Positions 16,743 through 24,772 of a stretch of 64,000 nucleotides of DNA are shown here, in pieces. This DNA comes from UMGS1590 sp900552455 (lineage in GTDB: Bacteria > Bacillota > Peptococcia > Peptococcales > Peptococcaceae), in contig OZ007004.1 in assembly GCA_963931105.1 (NCBI GenBank), positions 620,001 to 684,000 of the forward strand. Direction: 5' to 3'. The first letter of the stretch is position 1. Every line of letters begins with the position of its first letter. A program made the position numbers and the translations under genes. A model generated the notes under the pieces. It saw only the letters and a program-made list of their open reading frames with translations. It was not told the origin of the DNA and made no database searches.

Positions 16743-16754
16743 GGAGGGACCAAG

Positions 16755-17171
16755 ATGGCGCAAACTACACTCACACTCACGGTGTATTTTGAGGATCCAT
16801 TCTGGGTCGGCGTGTTCGAGCGCGTGGAAGACGACCAACTTTCCGTATGCAGGCATGTTTTCGGCGCAGAGCCAACGAATGCCGAAGTGCTCGCGTTCGT
16901 ACAGCAGCGTTTCCGGAAGCTGGCGTTCAGTCCAGCCGTCGCTGCAGATCGCCAGATGCATCATAGCAATCCGAAACGCCGCCAGCGCGCCGCGCGAAAA
17001 GCCTCCGCATCACGCGGCATCGGCACCAAAGCGCAACAAGCACTCGCCGCTCAGCACGAAGTCAGCAAAAGCAGCCGCAACGCTTTTCAGCGCAAAGCCT
17101 GCGAAGAAGCACAGGCAGAACGCTACGCCAAACGCCGCGCCAAACAAAAAGCCAAACACTGTGGGCATTAG
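16755..17171 (+). CDS. yjdF: YjdF family protein (DUF2992)
   Basis: The 138-residue product begins MAQTTLTLTVYFEDPFWVGVFE and contains GAEPTNAEVLAFV, FSPAV and GTKAQQALAAQHE, followed by a Lys/Arg-rich helical tail, the exact order of YjdF proteins. RBS AAAAGGAGGG. The protein has no proven activity; its riboswitch suggests a role in coping with azaaromatic metabolites or toxins. A strong terminator follows, so it is monocistronic. Confidence 0.93.
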   Translation: MAQTTLTLTVYFEDPFWVGVFERVEDDQLSVCRHVFGAEPTNAEVLAFVQQRFRKLAFSPAVAADRQMHHSNPKRRQRAARKASASRGIGTKAQQALAAQHEVSKSSRNAFQRKACEEAQAERYAKRRAKQKAKHCGH

Positions 17172-17177
17172 CCAACC

Positions 17178-17226
17178 GGGGCTGTCACACAAACGATGGT
17201 TTTCGTTCGTGTGACAGCCCCATTTT
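17178..17226 (+). terminator. Terminator after yjdF
   Basis: A perfect 13-bp stem GGGGCTGTCACAC/GTGTGACAGCCCC with an 18-base loop, followed by ATTTT. Confidence 0.85.
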
Positions 17227-17282
17227 CGTCCTCAATTTTGCGATCAACTGCCCATAGTGGAAATATTGCTGAATCTCCATCG

Positions 17283-18721
17283 TTACTCTTCATGCGCCAC
17301 CGTAATATATTTCTGGTTGCGACTCGTCGGTTTGTCCGGCAAAGTCATTTGAAGATGGCCGCTGTCAAGAAGCGGCTTAAGATACAGCCTGGTAAAGCTC
17401 TTACTATTCGAGTAGCCACAGTATGTCGCTATTTCTGCTTTAGACCGCGGCTCCTTACAATAATCCAAAATCTTATCTTGGGTCTTATCTTGGGTCTTAT
17501 CTTGTTCTCTACCCACAAGATCTTTCTTCCCAGGTCCTACTTTCGCTGTCGCGGTCGGCGACAGCGGAATCACAATGCGAAACACATCGCCTTCTGTGAA
17601 CGCTGGCTCGCCACCGGAATAATAGGCCGTGTATTTGTAGGTATTGCGCATGCCGCTGCCAAGCTCGTCCGCTAAACCGATCTCACGAAAACTTTGGAGA
17701 TCGGCGGATTCTTTGCAAAGGGCTCAAACGCCGAAAGCTGCAACACACCGTGACCGTGAGCACGGTTGGCGTTTTCAGTAAACATGCGCTCGCGTTCGAT
17801 GACAAATTTTGCTACATAGCCGCTGGAATAATCGCGATGCGCCAAGCTGTTCGAAAAAATCTCACGCAGAATCTTATCGCGTGCACTAATGCTCTGAATC
17901 CCCTCCATGACAAATGGATCGCTGAGATGCTTCTTGCCAAATGCCATGAGACGGTCGTAGCTCTCAAGCAGATTGGTGATGATGACATCACGGTCGTCAT
18001 AACGATCGAGGTTCTCAATGCGCAAGATCGCATCTGTTTTGTGCTGCGGCAGCACCGCCATGATCGTTGGATCTTTGCCAAAGAGCAGAATGCCAGCGAT
18101 CGTCACTCCCTCGATCTGCCTCACATCATCGCGCAAAATCAGTCCAGCGCTGCGCAGCATCGCTTCATCGCTCATCGTGCGCCAAGGATGATCGCTCGCA
18201 CGCACACGCGTCATCTCTCGCGCACGGTCGATGAGATCTGCGCGCAGATCATCCATTTGAAAGCCCGTAACTTTATTGACAAAATAACTGCTGCTCTTGC
18301 GCGCGTACAGCTGATAAACCATATCCACACTGTTTGTAATATCGATGTCCGCTTCATGATTGCGATCAAAAATTCGCCCGCGATGCCGGCAAACCTGCGT
18401 ACTCGGTGGAATCTGGATGACAAGCAGTACGTGCCCCGCCACCTCAAATGTCTGTGGTTGCAGATAAAGCGGCGGATAAAATTTTTCGGCGTTGTTGATC
18501 GCTGTGACAAAATCTGCCTTCATGTGATCGATGGCTTCTGGCGCAACACCGGTGATCGTTCCGTCGTCGCTGACACCCAACAGGATCACGCCACCGTCCC
18601 TGTTGGAAAAAGCGCACACAGTATCATAAACATCCTTTGTGATGGCTGTCGCCGAACGCTTGAACTCAACGTTGATGCCCTCACCGCCACGCACCAGTTC
18701 AATAATTTCTGCTTCTGTCAT
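17283..18721 (-). pseudogene. AlbA_2-domain ATP-binding/transcriptional regulator, frameshifted
   Basis: From the ATG at 18721 (RBS GGAGG) the frame encodes an AlbA_2 N-terminal domain (GEGINVEFKRSAT, CAFSNRDGGVILLGVSDDG) and the RecG-like ATPase C-terminal part (IQSISARDKILREIFSNSLAHRDYSSG), then hits a stop at 17672. The missing family ending (REIGLADELGSGMRNTYKY and a winged helix with the repeat DKTQDKTQDKI) is read in another frame down to 17283. The joint is at GTTTTC near 17680; one more T restores the expected order. Intact members are DNA-binding regulators, often defence or mobile-element linked. Either assembly error or true inactivation. Confidence 0.85.
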
Positions 18722-18862
18722 GTTCATCCTCCTTTCGCACATTGTTCTACATTCTATTGTACGAAATACAGACCGCAATGGCAAGCACGACGCTTGCGGC
18801 TTTTCTCTGCGCCGCGCTTGTGGTATACTACTCATCGACACATAGGAAACGGAGGGGAATCT

Positions 18863-19755
18863 ATGAACAAATACACGCGACGCGGCCATCTGGCGGCGCT
18901 GCTGACGGTGCTCATCTGGGGCACGACGTTTATCGCGACGAAGGTGCTGTTGGAAAGTTTTCAGCCGGTGGAGATTCTCTTTTTTCGTTTTCTCCTGGGC
19001 TATGTGGCGCTGTGGATCGTCTTCCCGCATCCGCTGCGCAAAACAACGGCGCAGCAGGAATGGATCTTTGCCGGCGCCGGGCTTTGCGGGATCTGTCTCT
19101 ACTATCTGCTGGAAAACATCGCGCTGACCTACACAATGGCTTCAAACGTGGGCGTGATCGTGGCGGTGGCGCCGCTTTTCACGGCGATGCTGGCGGCACT
19201 TTTTCTGCGCGGCGAGGAGCGGCTGCCGGCGAATTTCTTCGTGGGATTTCTCGTAGCGATGGCAGGCGTCTGTCTCATCAGCTTTAACGGCAGCGCGCTC
19301 TCGCTGAATCCGCGCGGCGACCTGCTGGCGCTTCTGGCGGCGTTGGTCTGGGGGTTCTACTCGATCCTCACGCGCAAGATCGCCGCTTTTGGCTACCCAA
19401 CGATCCAGACGACGCGGCGCACATTTTTCTACGGGCTGCTCTTTATGCTGCCAGCCTGCTGGCTCTTCGATTCCAGCCGGGTCTCAGCCGTTTCGCCGAT
19501 CCGCTGAATCTGGCGAACATTCTCTTCCTCGGGCTCGGCGCGTCAGCGCTCTGCTTTGTCACCTGGAACACGGCGATCCGCCATCTTGGCGCGGTGCAGG
19601 CGAGTCTCTACATTTTTCTCACGCCGGTGATCACCGTTGTGAGCTCGGTCATCATCCTCGGCGAGCCGTTCACCTGGATGACAGCCTGCGGCACGCTGCT
19701 CACCCTCGGCGGGCTCGTGCTCTCCGAGCTGCGCGGCCTGCGGCGCAAGCGCTGA
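18863..19755 (+). pseudogene. EamA-family (DMT) transporter, frameshifted
   Basis: The ATG at 18863 (RBS GGAGGGG) opens a ten-helix drug/metabolite transporter: first EamA repeat (AALLTVLIWGTTFIATKVLLE, ALTYTMASNVGVIVAVAPLF) and the start of the second (LLALLAALVWGFYSILTRK). The frame stops at 19507, but the remaining helices (LFLGLGASALCFVTWNTAI, IFLTPVITVVSSVIILGE) continue in another frame to 19755. The break is at GATTCC near 19470; one more T would restore GAT TTC. Substrate unknown; such proteins export metabolites or amino acids. Confidence 0.88.
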
Positions 19756-19758
19756 ATG

Positions 19759-19803
19759 AAAAATCTCCATCATCTGCTCATAAGCGAATGATGGAGATTT
19801 TTC
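19759..19803. terminator. Bidirectional terminator
   Basis: AAAAATCTCCATCAT and ATGATGGAGATTTTT form a long stem between the convergent EamA and DUF5655 genes, with T runs on both strands. Confidence 0.88.
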
Positions 19804-20180
19804 TATTTCACAGCAGAAAACGCCGCTGCTTCCTCAACCCAGCACATGAGTTCGTCGTCCACTTCAAGCGGAGAAGCGAGCACCACATGATGCGTCCAGC
19901 GATTTGGATAAGGCTCGGTAGCGACAGCGATACGCGGCGACTGCACCTCGTGCTCCAGGCCAAAGGCGACGACGAGATACGGATCTGGCAGCTCTTTTTT
20001 CTTGCGCACGCGCAAAAACGACACACAGCAGAACTGGTGTTTATTATAGAAGGAAATCTGCGTTTTCTGTACTTTCATGCGTGTGTCTGGCAGTCGCTCA
20101 AAAAGCGCCTGCTCGAATGCTTCATACATCGGCAGCGCCGCACGCTGTTTGTCAAAAAAGAGCAGGACATCTGCATCCAT
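19803..20180 (-). CDS. DUF5655-domain protein
   Basis: About 125 residues. The start is set at the ATG at 20180 because the ATG six bases upstream sits inside the RBS AAAGGGGA. The product (DADVLLFFDKQRAALPMYEAFEQAL, TQISFYNKHQFCCVSFLRV, HHVVLASPLEVDDELMCWVEEA) matches the small DUF5655 family, likely a nucleic-acid- or ligand-binding fold with unknown role. It follows the activase gene but is separated from it by a terminator. Confidence 0.75.
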   Translation of the reverse strand: MDADVLLFFDKQRAALPMYEAFEQALFERLPDTRMKVQKTQISFYNKHQFCCVSFLRVRKKKELPDPYLVVAFGLEHEVQSPRIAVATEPYPNRWTHHVVLASPLEVDDELMCWVEEAAAFSAVK

Positions 20181-20209
20181 GGTCATTCCCCTTTCACGAA
20201 AGTGCTCGT

Positions 20210-20240
20210 AAAAAGTGCTCGCATTTTAAGAGCACTTTTA
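20210..20240 (-). terminator. Terminator after the glycyl radical operon
   Basis: AAAAGTGCTC and GAGCACTTTT form a ten-base stem overlapping the activase stop codon, with T tracts on both sides. Confidence 0.85.
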
Positions 20241-20978
20241 TTTATAGCTCACAACCTCAATGCCACGCGCTTCTGCCATGGCTGTCCAGTGTGCGAGCTG
20301 TTCCTCGCTCGGCGTGGCGAAGCGGGGATCCGGCAGCGCCAGCCCGAGCTTTTCGTATTTTGCTTCGCCGTAGCGATGATACGGCAAAAATTCCAGCTTG
20401 GCGCGAATCTGATTCTTCTCGAAAAAATCGAAGACGCGCGTCATTGTCTCGTCGTCGGCATTGACGCCGACGATCGTGGGAATGCGCACAACGAGCGGCA
20501 AGCCCTCGTCACTGGCGCGGCGGATGTTCTGCAGGATCAGCGCATTGTCGACGCCGGTGAATGCGTGATGCTGGCGCGGATCGATGTGCTTGATATCGAT
20601 GAAAATCGTGTCCATCTTGCGCAGGGTTGGCGCCATCTGCGCGTAGTCAAAATACCCGCAGGTTTCGATCGCCAGCGAAAATCCTTCGTCGTAGAGCGCG
20701 TCCACCATTTCCCGCAGGAAATCTGGCTGGGCTGTGGCTTCGCCGCCGGAAAAAGTGACGCCGCCGCCAGACTGGCGAAAGAAGATCGCCTGATGGCGCA
20801 GCTCAGCAAGAATGTCTTCCGTTTCTGCCCAATGGGTCATGGCGTTGCGCCGCGTCTGCCCCTCGGGATTGGCGCACCAGGCACAGCGCAGCGGACAGCC
20901 CGCCATGAACACAATGGTGCGGATGCCGTCGCCGTCGTTGACCGAAAAATGCTGCAGTTGCATGATATAACCGCCCAT
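20238..20978 (-). CDS. Glycyl radical enzyme activating enzyme (radical SAM)
   Basis: The product (246 residues; a second possible start, MQLQHFS, is at 20963) has NDGDGIRTIVFMAGCPLRCAWC: the radical SAM CxxxCxxC motif directly after the GRE-activase signature, then FSGGEATAQ for SAM binding. It lacks the Cys-rich insert carrying two extra [4Fe-4S] clusters found in activases of most eliminases, so it resembles pyruvate formate-lyase activase in build. It would abstract hydrogen from the glycine of the enzyme encoded just upstream. A GC-rich hairpin lies in the 44-base gap before it and may lower its expression. Confidence 0.92.
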   Translation of the reverse strand: MGGYIMQLQHFSVNDGDGIRTIVFMAGCPLRCAWCANPEGQTRRNAMTHWAETEDILAELRHQAIFFRQSGGGVTFSGGEATAQPDFLREMVDALYDEGFSLAIETCGYFDYAQMAPTLRKMDTIFIDIKHIDPRQHHAFTGVDNALILQNIRRASDEGLPLVVRIPTIVGVNADDETMTRVFDFFEKNQIRAKLEFLPYHRYGEAKYEKLGLALPDPRFATPSEEQLAHWTAMAEARGIEVVSYK

Positions 20979-20987
20979 AACAACATC

Positions 20988-21010
20988 GGCGGGAGCGCCT
21001 GGCTCCCGCC
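20988..21010 (-). promoter_or_regulatory. Intercistronic hairpin between GRE and activase
   Basis: GGCGGGAG and CTCCCGCC form a perfect eight-base stem with a seven-base loop, without a T run. It could stabilise the upstream mRNA or dampen activase translation. Confidence 0.55.
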
Positions 21011-21022
21011 TCCTCCTTTTGC

Positions 21023-23392
21023 TTAGAAATTGCTGTGCTCGGTGCGCGCGATGATCGCGTCCTGCATGGATTTCGACAGATTAACGAACTGCGTCGAATA
21101 GCCGGCCACACGCACGAGCAGATCTTTATAATTTTCCGGATGCGCCTGCGCGTCGCGCAGAACCTCCGAGGAAATGCAGTTGAACTGGACATGGAAAGCG
21201 CCCAGGCTGAACAGCGTCTGCACCATCGCGCCCAGGTTGGCCTGGCCGCGCTTGGTGGCGACGAGATTGTGATCGAGACGCAGGTTCAGAAGCGTGCCAC
21301 CGCTGTGGATCTCCTGATTGAGCTTGGCGGCGGAGCGCATCGCTGCCAGCGGCGTCGAGGTGTCGGTGCCGACAAATGGCGACACGCCTTCGCTCGATGG
21401 CTCGCCGTTTTTGCGTCCGCAAGGCGTGGCGCCGAGCACGCGCCCCATCGGGATATAGTTGGAAATACCCATGAACGCCGTGTTGAACGGACTACCAAAA
21501 ATATCGCGGTACTGGTGGATCTCATGATAGAAATGGTTGGCGATCTCGATGGCGATGTCGTCGACATAGCGGTCGTCGTTGCCGTATTTCGGACAAGCCT
21601 TGGCCTGTTCGCGCAGATCATCAAAACCTTCCCAGTTGGCCTGAAGCGCCTTCGCCAGCGTCTGCATGTCGCAGACCTGATCCTCGAAAACGAGCTTTTT
21701 CACAGCCGCCAGAGAATTGGCCACGACCGCCAGGCCGATGCCGGTGATGACCGGGCCGACGTTGTACTTCGCGCCGCCCTGGGAAAGATCCTTCCCGCTT
21801 TCCATACAGTGCTCAATGCAGGAGGAGAGGAATGGACGCGGTACCATTTCCTTGTGCAGACGCTGCGCTTCAATGGTGAGGATGATCGAATGGCGGCAGA
21901 GGTTGTCGAACTGCTTGTAGAATGCGTTCTTCACGTCGTCAAAGCTCGTCATCTCGCTGGCTGGCTTTTCGTCCAGCCCCATTTTTTCGCCAGTCATCAA
22001 CGAATACCCCTGGTTCAGCGCATATTCCATCGCCGAGCCGAAGTTCATATTCACAGCCGCTGTCCATTCGCCAGTCTTGCGGAAATGCGGCACAACGCAG
22101 CCGCAATTGTTCCAGTCGCGGGCGTCGTCTGGTTCATAGCCAGCGTTCAGGAGCATCTGATAGCCCACGGCATCGCTGTGGATCGCTGGGAAACCTGTTC
22201 CCTGCGCCACAAGATGGCAGACAGCGTCGAGGAATTCTTTTGGACAATCCGCCTGCACGCGCACAGAAAGCCCTGGCTGGTGCGTCTTGACTTCCTCCGT
22301 CGCTTTCAGCGCCATGTAGGTGATCGGATTTGTGCCGTCGGAGCCATCGCGTTTTTTGCCGCCGACGGTGAGATTCTGGAACTGGTTGTAGCCAGCAAAA
22401 TAATCCGCCGTGTTCGACGAGATCGTCCAGACCCACTCAGAATATTTCAGCCACAACGCTTCGATGAGCTCCTGCGCAGCGTCCGGCGTGATCGCGCCTT
22501 TCGCGAGATCCGCTTCGTAGTACGGATCCATGTACTGGTCGAAACGCCCAGGATTCAGCGACAGCGGATTTTCCGACAGAATCCCGCCGATCTGCACAAA
22601 CCAGATAAACTGCAGCGCTTCGTAGAAAGATTCCGGCGGATTTTCCGGCACGCGGCGACAGTTTTTCGCGATCACGCGCAGCTCTTCGGCGCGCACAGGA
22701 TCGCTCTCCGTCTTCGCCATTTCCTCCGCCGCATCGGCGTAGCGATTCGCATAGCGGATGATGCCGCGGCTCGTCCACAGCGTCGATTCGTAGAAATCAC
22801 GCTTGTCTTCGTCCTCTGGATTGGTCATATCCAGCTGAGCGATGTGTTCCTCCGCTTCGCGAATGAGCCCGCCGAAGCCTTTCTTAAAGAGCACATCCTG
22901 ATAATCCGGTGTGATCTCGCCGACAGCCTGGCGCCATTTCGAGTCGTTGTCGAGCACGCCCGTGTCCACGCCAATGTGCTTCGTGTCTTCCGGCACACGT
23001 GCCAGAAATGCTTCTTCCAGTGATTTGTTCTTCCAGTACGGGAACACCTGCTCGCGCATGAACGCGCGCTGCTCGTCGGTCATTTCGTACGGATCCTGCG
23101 GACGGTCAGAAAACGTGTCCATTTCCTTGTCCACCCAGAGCCAGGAAAACTCCGGCGTCAGAATGCCGCACTTGCGGTGCTCGCCAACCGCCCCAACGAT
23201 CAGCTCGCCCTCAAAAATATGTACCGTCAATTTGTCGCAGCAGTCGTAAAACGCCCGCGCGCGCTGGATGCACACCGGCAGTCCTTCCGTCTGCTTGTGG
23301 GATTCCGTCCACAGCCAGGCGCGTTCCGTGGAGATCGCAGGCTTGTTGTTCACGTAATTCTGGCGAATTTTTTCAATGCGTTCCGTCACCAT
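21023..23392 (-). CDS. Glycyl radical enzyme of unassigned reaction
   Basis: The product (789 residues from the ATG at 23392, RBS GAGGTG) has the PFL-like N-domain and the C-terminal glycyl loop RVAGYSTQF with the radical Gly at about residue 764, near the end as expected. The active-site region reads NNCGCVVPHFRKTGEW, placing the thiyl cysteine at about residue 432. The usual Cys-x-Glu of dehydratases, C-N and C-S lyases and arylacetate decarboxylases is replaced by Cys-Val-Val. Pyruvate formate-lyase and fumarate-adding enzymes also lack that Glu, but neither signature fits fully. It is cotranscribed with its activase. Substrate unknown; a catalytic radical enzyme of strict anaerobes. Confidence 0.92.
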   Translation of the reverse strand: MVTERIEKIRQNYVNNKPAISTERAWLWTESHKQTEGLPVCIQRARAFYDCCDKLTVHIFEGELIVGAVGEHRKCGILTPEFSWLWVDKEMDTFSDRPQDPYEMTDEQRAFMREQVFPYWKNKSLEEAFLARVPEDTKHIGVDTGVLDNDSKWRQAVGEITPDYQDVLFKKGFGGLIREAEEHIAQLDMTNPEDEDKRDFYESTLWTSRGIIRYANRYADAAEEMAKTESDPVRAEELRVIAKNCRRVPENPPESFYEALQFIWFVQIGGILSENPLSLNPGRFDQYMDPYYEADLAKGAITPDAAQELIEALWLKYSEWVWTISSNTADYFAGYNQFQNLTVGGKKRDGSDGTNPITYMALKATEEVKTHQPGLSVRVQADCPKEFLDAVCHLVAQGTGFPAIHSDAVGYQMLLNAGYEPDDARDWNNCGCVVPHFRKTGEWTAAVNMNFGSAMEYALNQGYSLMTGEKMGLDEKPASEMTSFDDVKNAFYKQFDNLCRHSIILTIEAQRLHKEMVPRPFLSSCIEHCMESGKDLSQGGAKYNVGPVITGIGLAVVANSLAAVKKLVFEDQVCDMQTLAKALQANWEGFDDLREQAKACPKYGNDDRYVDDIAIEIANHFYHEIHQYRDIFGSPFNTAFMGISNYIPMGRVLGATPCGRKNGEPSSEGVSPFVGTDTSTPLAAMRSAAKLNQEIHSGGTLLNLRLDHNLVATKRGQANLGAMVQTLFSLGAFHVQFNCISSEVLRDAQAHPENYKDLLVRVAGYSTQFVNLSKSMQDAIIARTEHSNF

Positions 23393-23529
23393 AGTATACA
23401 CCTCATTTATTTCTATTCTATAACAGGAATGATTTTCTTAAAAACTGTATCAGTCTATCTCAAAAGTTACCACACTCGTCAGAAATTGTCAATCTTTTTA
23501 GCATCCTGCGCACATCTGCCAGCACCCAT

Positions 23530-23560
23530 AAAAAACAGAGCCTGGAAATCCTCCAGGCTC
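23530..23560 (-). terminator. Terminator after flavin reductase gene
   Basis: GAGCCTGGA and TCCAGGCTC form a stem followed on the minus strand by TGTTTTTT. It separates the flavoprotein gene from the glycyl radical operon. Confidence 0.85.
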
Positions 23561-23581
23561 CAGCAGAAATCAGCTCGCTGC

Positions 23582-24142
23582 TCACTGCAGCGCTTTGCCC
23601 ACGCTGCGCGCGTCGGCGACGGCTTCCGTGACTTTGTAATATTTTTTCGTGTGCGGATCAAAGGACAGCGGCGCCAGCGCCGGAACATCGATCGTGCCCT
23701 CAGCAGTGAGAATGCGTTCGTCAACGCTGATGTCGCGGATCGTGCCGATGAGGATGTGGCTTTCCTCATCGTAGCTTTCGAGCGTGCAGTCAAGAGTGTA
23801 GGCAAGCTCGTCGATGAGCGGCGCGCCAGTCAGCTCAGATTTCGTCGCATGAAAACCAGCGCGCGCAAATTTATCTGCAACATTGTTGCCGCTGGTGATG
23901 CCGACATAATCGCAGGCCACAACCTGATCCGCCTGCCCCATGCTGACACTGAAGGCACCAGCGCTGCGCAGCGCGGCAACCGTCGCGTGGGCAGGATTTA
24001 CGCTCATCATGATCTTATCGCTCGCGCAGAGACCGCCCCAGGCAGCATTCATGCACTGCGGCGTGCCATTTTCATCGTAAGCAGCGATGATAAGCACCGG
24101 TTCCGGATAAATACGTGGCTGAACGCCAAGACTTTTTCTCAT
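23582..24142 (-). CDS. Flavin reductase-like (flavoredoxin) protein
   Basis: The 186-residue product has the flavin-reductase/DIM6-NTAB split barrel: YPEPVLIIAAYDENGTPQCMNAAWGG, CASDKIMMSVNPAHATVAAL, GAFSVSMG and VGITSGNNVADKF. These FMN-binding proteins of anaerobes act as flavoredoxins or oxygen/nitro reductases using reduced nicotinamide or ferredoxin. It lies upstream of the glycyl radical operon but has its own terminator, so a functional link is not required. Confidence 0.88.
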   Translation of the reverse strand: MRKSLGVQPRIYPEPVLIIAAYDENGTPQCMNAAWGGLCASDKIMMSVNPAHATVAALRSAGAFSVSMGQADQVVACDYVGITSGNNVADKFARAGFHATKSELTGAPLIDELAYTLDCTLESYDEESHILIGTIRDISVDERILTAEGTIDVPALAPLSFDPHTKKYYKVTEAVADARSVGKALQ

Positions 24143-24209
24143 GAATAATCACTCCCGATCAATTTTCTTTCATTAGTATAGCATATTTTCCGTCAGTACT
24201 CAAAAGCAG

Positions 24210-24238
24210 TTGACAATCGTACGCGCCGGCCCTATAAT
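24210..24238 (+). promoter_or_regulatory. Promoter of the marR-exporter operon
   Basis: TTGACA at 24210-24215 and TATAAT at 24233-24238 with exactly 17 bases between: a consensus sigma-A promoter. Confidence 0.88.
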
Positions 24239-24251
24239 TATAGTGTTTTTT

Positions 24252-24265
24252 CGGGTAATTACCCG
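24252..24265 (+). promoter_or_regulatory. Palindromic operator, probable MarR site
   Basis: CGGGTAATTACCCG is a perfect 14-base palindrome just downstream of the -10, at the expected transcription start, where a bound MarR dimer would block initiation. Confidence 0.7.
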
Positions 24266-24274
24266 TGGTAACAT

Positions 24275-24763
24275 TTGAGGAGGGGACCTAAAATAGATAC
24301 CTGTCTTACCCGGGCGTTTTTGGACGCCTGTCAGCTTGCCAAGCGCATGCTGAGCATTCTGCCGCCGCTGCCGGATTGGATGGCGCCGCGTCAGGTGCAT
24401 GTGATCGACGCCATCTACCAGATCGGGCTCCGTCAGGACGGCGTGCGTCCGAGCGACGTGGCGCGTTTTCTCGAAGGCACGATGCCGAGCGTCACACGCA
24501 TGCTGACCACGCTGGAAGAACACGGTGCCATCGAACGACGCCCGGCGGCAGACGACAAGCGCAGCCACACGCTGGTGCTGACACCTTACGGCCAGGAGCT
24601 CTACGATGTACACGTGGCGCAATTCCACGAGCATCTCACCGAGCTTTTCGCCGATATTCCCGAACGCGACATCTGTGTCACTGTCGCAGTCATCGAAGAG
24701 ACCTGGGAGCGCCTCAAAGATGACAATTTCAAGCTCCCGCTATCTGATTCTAAGGAGGTCTAA
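24275..24763 (+). CDS. MarR-family repressor of the adjacent exporter
   Basis: The frame encodes a MarR winged helix (VRPSDVARFLEGTMPSVTRMLTTLEEHGAIERRPAADDKRSHTLVLTPYGQEL split over the usual HTH and wing). The start is unusual: GGAGGGGA at 24279-24286 precedes an ATA codon at 24293 (then DTCLTRAF), while the only in-frame standard start, a TTG at 24275, sits inside the RBS. An AUA start or an altered ATG is likely. It is ten bases ahead of the MFS exporter gene and probably represses both, relieved by an exporter substrate. Confidence 0.85.
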   Translation: MRRGPKIDTCLTRAFLDACQLAKRMLSILPPLPDWMAPRQVHVIDAIYQIGLRQDGVRPSDVARFLEGTMPSVTRMLTTLEEHGAIERRPAADDKRSHTLVLTPYGQELYDVHVAQFHEHLTELFADIPERDICVTVAVIEETWERLKDDNFKLPLSDSKEV

Positions 24764-24772
24764 AATCACAAC

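Noticed and set aside
17470..17520. Tandem repeat of a 12-base unit (TCTTATCTTGGG type) considered as a CRISPR-like or regulatory repeat
   Set aside because: It encodes the DKTQDKTQDKI repeat inside the frameshifted AlbA_2 gene and is too short and too few for an array.
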